DNA of 64,000 bases from GCA-003244245 sp050699875 (GTDB lineage Bacteria; Actinomycetota; Actinomycetes; Mycobacteriales; Pseudonocardiaceae): contig JBOHFX010000155.1 of NCBI GenBank assembly GCA_050699875.1, positions 7,183 through 71,182 of the forward strand. Reading direction: 5' to 3'. Below the pieces are notes generated by a model. That model saw only the letters and a list, made by a program, of their open reading frames with translations, made no database searches and was not told the origin of the DNA. Shown here in pieces: positions 53,829-61,234 of this stretch; the stretch's first letter is position 1; each line of letters opens with the position of its first letter. A program made the translations under genes and the position numbers.

Positions 53829-54757
53829 GGCCGCATCCCGGTGCTGGTCTCCAGGCGTTGAGCGGCCAGGGCGAGCAGCTCCGGGGCAGCGTGCAGGTAC
53901 CACCATGTCGAGGCGGGGGCGACGTGCCCGAGGAAGGTGGACAGCACCGGCAGCCGGGCGTGGACGTCGACGCCATCGCGGTACCAGCCCAGCAGGGTGG
54001 CGACCGCGAAGGAATGCCGCAGGTCATGAACTCGGGGATGGCGCCGGCCAGCTGGTGTGCGAATCCCGGCCAGCGCTAGCAGCTGGGTGAACACGCGGTC
54101 CACGCCGCCGACGAGCAGCCGGCTTCCCGTGGTGGAGATGAAATAGGCCCGTGCTGCCGGGGCCGGGCAGAGCCGGTCTCGGCGGGCGGAATACTCGCGC
54201 AGCACCGCCACGGTACTCGGGTGCAGTGGCAGTTGACGCGCCTTGCCGTACTTTCCGTTGACCACGGTCAGCAGCCCGCCGTCAAGGTCGACCTCGCCCC
54301 GGTCCAATCCGAGGGCCTCACCGACCCGCATGCCAGTCACGGCCAGCAGGCTGATCAACGCTTGGTAGGTGGCGGCCTGCAACGGCGCCGCGAGCAGCCC
54401 GGCCGCGTGCACCAAAGCCGCGATCTCGGCCGGGGAGTACAGGTAGGGCGTCTTCCGCTGCCGAGCAACCGGCAGCAGGTCGGTGGGCGGAATCTGGCAG
54501 GCCGGATCGAGGGTCTTGAGGTGCCGAGCGAAGCAGCGCACCACCGACATCCGGCGCTGCCACCAGATCGGGTCCGCGCCGATCGGTCGTCTCGCCCAGG
54601 CCAGGGCCGCCTCGACGGTGATCGTTTCGGCTCCGATGTCGTGGAGATAGCCGGCGAACTGCAGTAGCAGCTGGCCCTGTCGTTCCAGCTTGTAGCCCAG
54701 CGACCGGCGCATCGCCAGATACTCGTGTGCGGTCTCGGTCAGGCTGCCCGCGCTCAC
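53825..54757 (-). CDS. ritB: tyrosine recombinase, second gene of RIT trio
   Basis: 310 residues. RRSLGYKLERQGQLLLQFAGYL is the core-binding domain start. The catalytic residues are Arg in VTGMRVGEALGL near 142, HDLRHSFAVATL near 245, and LGHVAPASTWWYLHAAPE with Tyr near 288 preceded by Trp-Trp, a feature of this recombinase subgroup. It overlaps ritA upstream and ritC downstream by 4 bp. No truncation or frameshift is seen. Confidence 0.93.
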   Translation of the reverse strand: MSAGSLTETAHEYLAMRRSLGYKLERQGQLLLQFAGYLHDIGAETITVEAALAWARRPIGADPIWWQRRMSVVRCFARHLKTLDPACQIPPTDLLPVARQRKTPYLYSPAEIAALVHAAGLLAAPLQAATYQALISLLAVTGMRVGEALGLDRGEVDLDGGLLTVVNGKYGKARQLPLHPSTVAVLREYSARRDRLCPAPAARAYFISTTGSRLLVGGVDRVFTQLLALAGIRTPAGRRHPRVHDLRHSFAVATLLGWYRDGVDVHARLPVLSTFLGHVAPASTWWYLHAAPELLALAAQRLETSTGMRP

Positions 54758-55986
54758 CGCGCACCTCCTCGCGGACAGGGCCGGGCGAGTTCCCGCAGCG
54801 CATCTTGATCAACTTTGGCGTAAATGGCGGTGGTGCGCTCATCGCTATGTCGCAGTACTTGGCCGATCTCGGCCAGCGAAGCGCCCCGCCGGAGCAGATC
54901 GCAGGCCAGGGCGTGCCGCAGCCGGTGCGGCCCGAACGCCGCAGTGCCGGCCCGGGCGCAGGCGCGCTGGACCACCGCGAACACCGAGCCAGTTGCCAGG
55001 CCGGTGAACGGTGCGCGCATGCTGACGAACAGCCGGCGGGTCGGACAACGCGGCGGCCGTCCGTAGCGGAGATAGTCGGCCAGGGCTTCGCCCACCTCGA
55101 CTGGTAGCGGCAGCACCTCAACCCGCGCGCCTTTGCCGTGGACGGTCAGCTCACCAGCCTTCCAGTCAAGATCGTCCAGACTGAGCGCGCTGACCTCTCC
55201 AGCACGCAGCCCCAGCCGTGCTAGCAGCAGCACGATCGCGTAGTCCCGCCGTCCCTGTGCACCGCCCCGGTCACAAGCGGCCAGCACCGTGGCCACCTGC
55301 TCGGGAGCCACCGCCCGTGGCAACGGGGTCGGCTTCCAGCCCGGCACCGACGGCACCGCCCACACCAGCGGATGCGGGATGTGCCCAGCGGTGTGCAGAA
55401 ACCGCAGCAACGACCGCAGCGCGGTCACCACCGCCTTGGCGTGCCACGGGCCGTGCCGGTCGGACTGCCGCACCAGGAAGGCCGTGACCTGCCCGGCAGG
55501 CAACTCGGCGACCGCCGCCCGCAGCGGAGCCGGGAGCTGGGTCAAGAACAACTCGCCGTAACGCAGGTAGGCGCGCACCGATGTCGTCGCCAGCCCCCGC
55601 TCCTCGACCAGATAGCGGCGGAACTCCTCCAGCAGGACCGCCATGGCGGTCTCGGCGACCCGCTGCCCCGGCTGGGCCACCAACCCCAGCCCGCGCAGGT
55701 ACCCCAGCAGCGGGGCCACCGCCCGAACCGTGACCCCGGACCGATGCCCCGCAGCACGGCGAGCCCGCAGGAACCTCTCCACGACCTCGGTGCTCAACCC
55801 ACCCACCGAGAGCGCCTGGCCTTCCAGCCACGCGCTCAGCTGCGCCACCACCCGCATCTGCACACCGACCGAGCGCACCGCGTAACCCCGATCGCCGAGA
55901 TCATCGCGAAAACCCCCGGCATACGGCGCCAACGGCCCGGTCACCACCATCCGCGACGGATGACCGCCTCGTACCCCACCATTCAT
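54754..55986 (-). CDS. ritA: tyrosine recombinase, first gene of RIT trio
   Basis: 410 residues, the longest of the trio because of an N-terminal domain of about 110 residues (AVRSVGVQMRVVAQLSAWLEGQ). The catalytic domain carries Arg in LGLRAGEVSAL near 243, Lys in HGKGARVEVLPL, HRLRHALACDLL near 343, and LRHSDERTTAIYAKVD with the Tyr near 380. GGAGG is found 6-7 nt before the ATG at 55986. About 130 bp separate it from the right terminal repeat, room for the promoter of the trio. Intact. Confidence 0.94.
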   Translation of the reverse strand: MNGGVRGGHPSRMVVTGPLAPYAGGFRDDLGDRGYAVRSVGVQMRVVAQLSAWLEGQALSVGGLSTEVVERFLRARRAAGHRSGVTVRAVAPLLGYLRGLGLVAQPGQRVAETAMAVLLEEFRRYLVEERGLATTSVRAYLRYGELFLTQLPAPLRAAVAELPAGQVTAFLVRQSDRHGPWHAKAVVTALRSLLRFLHTAGHIPHPLVWAVPSVPGWKPTPLPRAVAPEQVATVLAACDRGGAQGRRDYAIVLLLARLGLRAGEVSALSLDDLDWKAGELTVHGKGARVEVLPLPVEVGEALADYLRYGRPPRCPTRRLFVSMRAPFTGLATGSVFAVVQRACARAGTAAFGPHRLRHALACDLLRRGASLAEIGQVLRHSDERTTAIYAKVDQDALRELARPCPRGGAR

Positions 55987-56116
55987 GATCGCCTCCTAAC
56001 AATCGGGTGAGACCTTCACCCGATTGCAGGAAACCGATCACGACGACACGACCACCAACCGCTATGCCGAGCACCCCCGGTCAGCCAGCGCCACCACCAG
56101 CAAGGACGCGCGACCA

Positions 56117-56148
56117 CGCGGCATAACCGGCCGCTCGGCATAAGGCCC
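56117..56148. repeat. right terminal inverted repeat of RIT element
   Basis: Exact reverse complement of 52738-52769 over 32 bp. The next base on each inner side and outer side differs, so the repeat length is defined. It abuts the resumed transposase codons (C AAC TTG). Confidence 0.95.
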
Positions 56149-57224
56149 CAACTTGCAGGCGTTCGCGGTCTACCTGATGGTGGTGCAGTTTCTGCCCGCG
56201 CATCGGGTGGTCGCGTTGCTGGAGTCGCTGACCGGGGCGGCGCCCTCGGTGGGGTTCGTGCACGGCATGCTCACCCGCACCGCCGGGCTGCTTAGCGGGG
56301 TGCACGACCGGATCGCCACCTTGGTCACCCTGGCGCACGCGGTGAGCTGCGACGAGACCCCACTGCGGGTGGGGCCGCGCACGCCCAAGCCGGGCAACAA
56401 GAAAGCCGAGCGCTACCTGCTGGTGTTCTGCACCGAGCTCTACACCCACTACCTGCTCGGCGACCGATCCCTGGTCACGTTCACGAACTCGGTGCTCACC
56501 GAACTCGGCGCACGCCCAGACGGGTCAGCGATCATCGTGCACGACCGCTACCAAAACTACGACAACCCCGCCCTGGGCACCCTGGCCCACCAACTGTGTA
56601 CCCAGCACCTACTTCGTGATCTTGACGGCGCCGCGCAGGTCTACCCTGACGCGGTCTGGCCGACCCAGATCGCCGACGCGCTGCGCGGACTGATCCACGA
56701 AACCAACCTCGCCCGCGACCACAGGCTGCCCGCGATCGCCGCCGACACCAAGACAGCCCACCGCGACCGGTTCCACCACGGGGTACTGGCCGGGCTGTCC
56801 GACACCCTTCATCACGGCACCCGCCCCGGGGAGAACAAGGCCCGCAACCTGCTCGAAGTCCTGCGTGACCGCCCCGGCGACGTGCTGCGCTTCGCCGACG
56901 ACCTCAAGGTGCCACCCACCTCAAACCAGGCCGAACGCGACCTACGACCCAGCAAGGTCCAACAAAACACCTCCGGCCGCCTGACCAGCGAAGACCGCAC
57001 CCGCGACCGCTACACGATCCGCGGCTACGTCTCCACCGCCATCAAACACGGCCACGACGCCATCACCGTCCTACGCGACGCCCTCACCGGCCACCCCTGG
57101 ACACCCGCGCTACCCACGCCCACCTAACGCCCTGACCGCGCCCTGACCTGTCCAACACATCACCAGAAGCCACCCGGCCCACCGGTGATCACCCCTGCCA
57201 TCCGACCCGGGGCTGAATGTTTAC

Positions 57225-57232
57225 GATCTGTC
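57225..57232. repeat. right copy of IS66 target-site duplication
   Basis: GATCTGTC, identical to 52062-52069, immediately outside the right IS66 terminal repeat. Confidence 0.9.
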
Positions 57233-57299
57233 AGCAGGACTCACGGCCCAGGCTCACGGAGTGCTCACCTGCCAGCGGGCTACCAGACGCGAGTCTGCC

Positions 57300-58127
57300 G
57301 GATGGCCAACCCGCTAACTCTCATTAGGCGACAAGAGCAAGGCTGTGATCCCGGGCTGCCGGGAGGCGTCTCGCCGGGCAGGGCTACGACCTCGCGGCGT
57401 TCAACACGACCGAGAACGCCGCCGACGTGGCCGACCTGCGGGTGGCGCTGGGAATCGACGAGTGGAATTGGACGAGTGGAATTGTCTACGGCGTCTCATA
57501 AGGCGCGGACCTGGCCCGCAGCAGCTTCGCAACCACTCGCAGGGGGATCCGTGCCTGGCCCTCGACTCTCTGGTCCCACCGCCGGTAAACGCCATCGAGG
57601 GGTTTTGGCCCAACGCGGCCGGCGGCTACCGTGCTGTGTTCGACCAGTGCGTCGCCCAGCCCCGCTGGCGCCGCTGCCCACCCGGACCTGGCCGGTGAGA
57701 TCACTGCTACGGTCGCGCGCTCACCGGCGACCGCTCGTCGTCGACGTACCCGGCACGTCGGGCGGCCCGCGCGTCAGAGTTGTGATCGACGGCTACGCAG
57801 TGGATTACTGATCGTCCTGCAGAGCCTATCTCCCGGGAACCACGCCGGGATGCCAGCCGCACTGCGACACATGGAACGTCGGCAAAGGCGGATCCCTCGG
57901 TGCTCGCGCAGACCCGCAGCGACGTCCCGGCGCTGCTTCTCAACGGCAAGTTCGACGCGGTGACCGCGCCGGACTGGGCCTGCCCCGCCTCGCGACTGTT
58001 GCTGTTTCCCTGCCTCGGCCACGACGTGGTCGGGGCCTCGGACTGCGCCCGATCGGTCATGCTCGGATCCTCGAGCAGCCGCGAGGCGGCTACGACACCA
58101 GCTGCGTGGAACAGAGCCCGGTCCTGA
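57300..58127 (+). pseudogene. decayed alpha/beta hydrolase with TAP-like C-terminal domain
   Basis: Recognisable protein pieces appear in changing frames. GYDLAAFNTTENAADVADLRVALGIDEWN is near 57390-57475, then a garbled YGVSYG-like nucleophile elbow (IVYGVS followed by a stop). DSLVPP-like and FWPNAAGGYRAVFDQC-like segments lie at 57560-57660, VVDVPGTSGGPRVRVVIDGYAV near 57725, and DVPALLLNGKFDAVTAPDW plus GHDVVGASDCARSVMLG near 57920-58070. These match the secreted tripeptidyl-aminopeptidase-like hydrolases (TAP family) of actinobacteria. Indels and a large deletion between the last two parts inactivate it. Its 5' end may have been displaced by the IS66 insertion. Confidence 0.75.
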
Positions 58128-58166
58128 CGTTTACGACGACCGGCCATTGACTCGTCCCTGAGGTCT

Positions 58167-58490
58167 TCATTTCCCGAGGCGCAGGAGCGTAGTCAGTTCA
58201 TCGGTACGCGTGTCGCGTTCGTAGGCGGTCGAGACGTTTTCGACGAGATGACGCAGGCAGTATTGCAGCAGGCGGGAGCCGAGCAGCACGCCGGCGATCA
58301 GCGCCAGGTAGCCCACAGCGAGCCTGCTGATGGCCACCTCGGGACGGGCGATGACGTGGTCTACCAGGCAGCCGATGGCGAACGGGACGGCGGCGTCGCA
58401 GGCTGACGCGAGGAGCATGGCCGCAGCCGCGACGGCGACTCGCACGCGGTCCCGGAGGGCCAGCTGGGTCCATATGCGGCAGGCCATCAT
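58167..58490 (-). pseudogene. truncated ABC exporter transmembrane domain
   Basis: About 107 residues: RIWTQLALRDRVRVAVAAAAMLL, AVPFAIGCLVDHVI, LAVGYLALIAGVLLGSRLLQYCLRHLVENVSTAYERDTRTDELTTLLRL. This is the first two TM helices and coupling-helix region of type I ABC exporters (ABC_membrane). It stops before the rest of the TM domain and the ATPase, so it cannot function alone. It converges on the hydrolase remnant. Together they mark a deletion-prone zone. Confidence 0.6.
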
Positions 58491-58690
58491 CAGACGTTGA
58501 GCAGGCCCACCGGCGAGTAGCCCTGCAGCGACATGGTTGCAGGTATCGAAATCTCGTCGCTGTGGTGAGCGGCGAGGGTCATCGTGATCACCGAAGATCC
58601 CGCAGTGCCATGGCATATCTGCCTCCTCGGTCTCGCCGCGTTGTGGGTTGCCGCGCTGACTCGTTGTCGAGCGGCGGCTGCGGTCATCGG

Positions 58691-58987
58691 CTAGGACTGG
58701 GCTCCGGGGCGGTCGCTGCCAGGAACCGCTCCTGGCTGGGGCAGGTGGCCGTCACTCTTCCTTCGCTCGTTCCGCGCGAAGTCCTCGGCTTCCGACCTCA
58801 TGAAGCCGCAGTTGGGGCATCCGTCCAGGTCGCCGGCGGTTCGAAGCAGGCGCCACTGCTCCCAGTTGCGGCGGCGGGCAACCGCAATCTCGTGCCAGGC
58901 CGCATGCCGGGCGTGCTGGTCGATCAGTAGGCCGACGAGAAGGGCGACCAACATCACGAGGGCACCGCCAGCCAGCACACCGGTCAT
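58691..58987 (-). CDS. small single-pass membrane protein with CPNC motif
   Basis: 98 residues. One TM at about 5-28 (LAGGALVMLVALLVGLLI) is followed by a charged helix (QHARHAAWHEIAVARRRNWEQWRLL) and DGCPNCGFMRS, a CxxC that may bind metal or be redox active, then a polar tail. AGGAGCG precedes the ATG at 58987 with good spacing, supporting a real gene. The same-frame extension upstream to 59152 is rejected. It lies 171 bp after the VWA gene and may share its transcript. Function unknown. Confidence 0.6.
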   Translation of the reverse strand: MTGVLAGGALVMLVALLVGLLIDQHARHAAWHEIAVARRRNWEQWRLLRTAGDLDGCPNCGFMRSEAEDFARNERRKSDGHLPQPGAVPGSDRPGAQS

Positions 58988-59158
58988 CGCCGCGCTCCTA
59001 TGTCGCAGTACCGACGAGTGCGCTAGAGGTCCCCCGTCGATGCTTGTTTTCGTGACCTCCGCGTCCGCCGTCGCCAGGTGGTTCGGGCCAGGTTGCAAGC
59101 GTCGTGCTGACAGGAACGGAGTTCTTCCGGTGGGTCGGCCCCGTGGTGGCACGGAGCG

Positions 59159-61189
59159 TCAGCGCCTGGCCGAGCTACCAGTCGCTCGGGCCGGCACGGA
59201 CTCGAACTCGCTCGGCCGGGCATCGAAGGGCCAGGGGACCAGCCCAGTGCGCTCGGCGAGCGCACCTCGCCGCAGCCAGACCACCCGCCCGGAGAACCGC
59301 GATGTGGTCCCCGTGCGGACCCACCGGCGACGGCGGATCCGGAGCGGACGTGAGCTCCCCCACTCGGCTGTCCGCCCGCGCGGCTCACGCAGGTACCCTT
59401 CGAGGCGGCTGCGAGTGGTAACCATCAGCCAGACCAACCAGGTTGTCGTGACGAGGACAAGGGCGCTGGCACCGGCCCCGATCGCCCGGTGCACTCGCAC
59501 CGACACCACGGGCGGTACGACCGTCGGGGTGGACGACACAACGTCATAGACGGTTGTCCCGTCCAGCAGCCGGGTTGACAGCTGGGTCTCGACCTGTTTG
59601 TGAGGGTCGAGCAGCGACGCGGGGACCGCCCAGTATCCGTCGCCGCGGTACATTGCTCGCTGTGACGGTCCGTCATCGATCCGAACGACGACAGCTGCGC
59701 GTGGATCCTCGCCGAGCAGCCCGTCGGGGACCGGTCGACCCCCCTGGTGGAGCCGCCAGCCGTAGTCGGCGCCATCGCGGGCGACCACCGTGGGCGGATC
59801 GGGAACGAGATACGGAGTGGGGGTCGCCGAGAACCGTGCAGTGGTCGAATCGAGCACGGTGTTGACCCCACTCTTGAGCAGTAATCGAACCTTGACCGAT
59901 CCGGCCTGCGTGATCGGCGCAGCGTCCGCTGAGCGCCAAGCGCCGGCACCGTCATGGTGCAACTGCAGCTCGTATGACCGGCCCGCTGACTCAACCACCG
60001 CTCCGACGTAGAGCGGCGGGCCCCCAGGAGCCAGCGCAGCGCCGTCGCCAACAATCGCCGACACTGTCAGTGGACGCCCGACCGGAACCCCCCTAGCCGG
60101 GCTGAGCAGCCGAGCCTGAAGCGGCGCGATGTCGAGCTGTACCACGGTTGGAGCTCCGTCAACGAACTCGACCCGCCACGATCCGGTGGTGGGGCGGGGC
60201 ACCGCGATATCGACGATCCCCCCGCTCTCGGTTCGCACGATCACGCCGGACGGATCGCGCAAGCGCACCGTGGCCGATCCAGCTGTGGCGAAGCTGGTGA
60301 GGGTCATCGACGGGGCATATGCCGGGACCTCGACGGACAGCGCGGCGTGCTCGGCGTCAAGCGTTCCCATCGGGCGCGGCAGGACACCGATGACGCTGCC
60401 TAGGATGGCGATGAGTTGGCGGGCGACCCGTCGCTGCAGCTGCACGCCAATGCCGACATCTAGGACCGTACGCACGCCGGTGCCCTGCCAGAGCGCCATT
60501 GCCGATGGCGCAATGCCGCTACGGACGGTAAGCATCACATGCACCGGAACGCCGCCCAGATCGCGGACGGTGGTGGCGATGTCGGCGAACAGGGCTGGCG
60601 CCGAGCGGTCGTCGCCGAGGTCAGGGTCTCCATCACCCACGACCACGATGACCGGGTTCGCCGCGTTGGCCAGTGTGTGGCTGCACGCCTTGATGGCCGC
60701 CGGGTAGTCTGTCGCGCCGAGCGGCGGACCGGGATGCAGGGCCGATCGGATTACATCGGCGCCGCTGCCGGTGACGGCGGTCAGGGGCAGGGCGACTTGT
60801 GCGGTCGAACCGAAGCGCACTACAGCGATCTCGTGCACGCCCTGCGGCAAGGTCAGACCGACCAAGTAGTCGAGCATTTGGGCGGCCGCTGCGTAACGAT
60901 CGCCAGCGGGATCGGAGCCGCCCGCTCCGTACTCCGTACTCCGTACTCCGTACTCCGAGCCCGAGTCGTCGGCGGCCAGGCATACCTGGGCCGCGCGGAC
61001 CCGCGGCGGATCATCCGTGGGCGTGATCTCCTGAGCGGTCACCGAGCGGGCGGCGACGACCGGCACCTCTGGCGTGGACGGACGCCCGACCGGCAGTACC
61101 CAACCAGTGAGCAGGGCAAGGAGCAACACTAGGACAAGTACCGGGATCGGCCGGAGCAAGCCAGCCAGGCCGTGCATCAGAAATCTCAT
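59159..61189 (-). CDS. membrane-anchored VWA-domain protein
   Basis: 676 residues. TM or signal anchor at about 12-33. The VWA domain (about 65-235) has the MIDAS DxSxS as DDSGS at residues 74-78, then EIAVVRFGSTAQVALPLT with a Thr-containing second MIDAS segment (LGATDYPAAI) and VIVVVGDGDPD carrying the distal Asp. A long beta-rich ectodomain follows. A second TM lies at about 567-590 (ALVLVTTTWLVWLMV) and a basic cytoplasmic tail ends the chain, giving a topology with most of the protein outside. A heptanucleotide repeat encodes residues directly after the MIDAS. It lies 45 bp downstream of an unknown gene in one operon. The VWA assignment is solid, its role is not known. Confidence 0.85.
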   Translation of the reverse strand: MRFLMHGLAGLLRPIPVLVLVLLLALLTGWVLPVGRPSTPEVPVVAARSVTAQEITPTDDPPRVRAAQVCLAADDSGSEYGVRSTEYGAGGSDPAGDRYAAAAQMLDYLVGLTLPQGVHEIAVVRFGSTAQVALPLTAVTGSGADVIRSALHPGPPLGATDYPAAIKACSHTLANAANPVIVVVGDGDPDLGDDRSAPALFADIATTVRDLGGVPVHVMLTVRSGIAPSAMALWQGTGVRTVLDVGIGVQLQRRVARQLIAILGSVIGVLPRPMGTLDAEHAALSVEVPAYAPSMTLTSFATAGSATVRLRDPSGVIVRTESGGIVDIAVPRPTTGSWRVEFVDGAPTVVQLDIAPLQARLLSPARGVPVGRPLTVSAIVGDGAALAPGGPPLYVGAVVESAGRSYELQLHHDGAGAWRSADAAPITQAGSVKVRLLLKSGVNTVLDSTTARFSATPTPYLVPDPPTVVARDGADYGWRLHQGGRPVPDGLLGEDPRAAVVVRIDDGPSQRAMYRGDGYWAVPASLLDPHKQVETQLSTRLLDGTTVYDVVSSTPTVVPPVVSVRVHRAIGAGASALVLVTTTWLVWLMVTTRSRLEGYLREPRGRTAEWGSSRPLRIRRRRWVRTGTTSRFSGRVVWLRRGALAERTGLVPWPFDARPSEFESVPARATGSSARR
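60927..60954. repeat. (CCGTACT)4 heptanucleotide tandem repeat inside the VWA gene
   Basis: Four exact copies of CCGTACT (AGTACGG in the coding sense), with partial copies on both sides (60925-60957). It encodes residues 79-88 (EYGVRSTEYG) immediately after the MIDAS loop. Seven is not a multiple of three, so gain or loss of one unit shifts the frame and truncates the protein. Confidence 0.95.
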
Positions 61190-61234
61190 GCGTCCCTAGA
61201 CGGCCGCCGGGTCGGTGCGCTGACAGCAACACGA

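Larger units (their letters stand above)
52716..56148 (-). mobile_element. RIT (recombinase-in-trio) element inserted in IS66 transposase
   Basis: 3433 bp. Three tyrosine recombinase genes in one orientation overlap by 4 bp each, and perfect 32-bp terminal inverted repeats lie at 52738-52769 and 56117-56148. Subterminal partial repeats of the same GGCATAAC-type core lie at about 52815-52850 and 56055-56090. GGCCC is present at both edges (52711-52715 and 56144-56148), consistent with a short duplicated or core sequence. Removal of 52716-56148 restores GGC CCC AAC of the transposase exactly. The organisation fits RIT elements described from many bacteria. Confidence 0.93.
52165..57127 (+). pseudogene. 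IS66-family transposase gene split by insertion (52165-52715 joined to 56149-57127)
   Basis: The 5' part encodes a coiled-coil region (AAQITAQAGQLAELMEANE), the SSSPPSKDD segment and the CxCG zinc-binding motifs (GRCGCGEDL, QCGCGAVH). The 3' part begins NLQAFAVYLMVVQFLPAHR and has the DDE catalytic core (SCDETPLRVG, VHDRYQNYD, and SNQAERDLRPSKVQQN with the Glu). Joining them gives exactly 510 codons including stop, with the conserved GYGPNLQAF across the junction. GTG start at 52165. The gene is inactive as it stands, but otherwise has no stop or frameshift, so excision would restore it. Confidence 0.93.
52070..57224 (+). mobile_element. IS66-family element (ISBst12-like, single transposase), interrupted by a RIT element
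   Basis: The ends are imperfect inverted repeats: GTAAGCATTCAGCCCCCG at 52070-52087 and the complement of GTAAACATTCAGCCCCGG at 57207-57224, differing at few positions, with the GTAA tip typical of IS66. An 8-bp duplication flanks it. It encodes only the large transposase, with no TnpA/TnpB accessory frames. Without the inserted 3433 bp the element would be 1722 bp. It landed beside the IS110 remnant. Confidence 0.92.
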
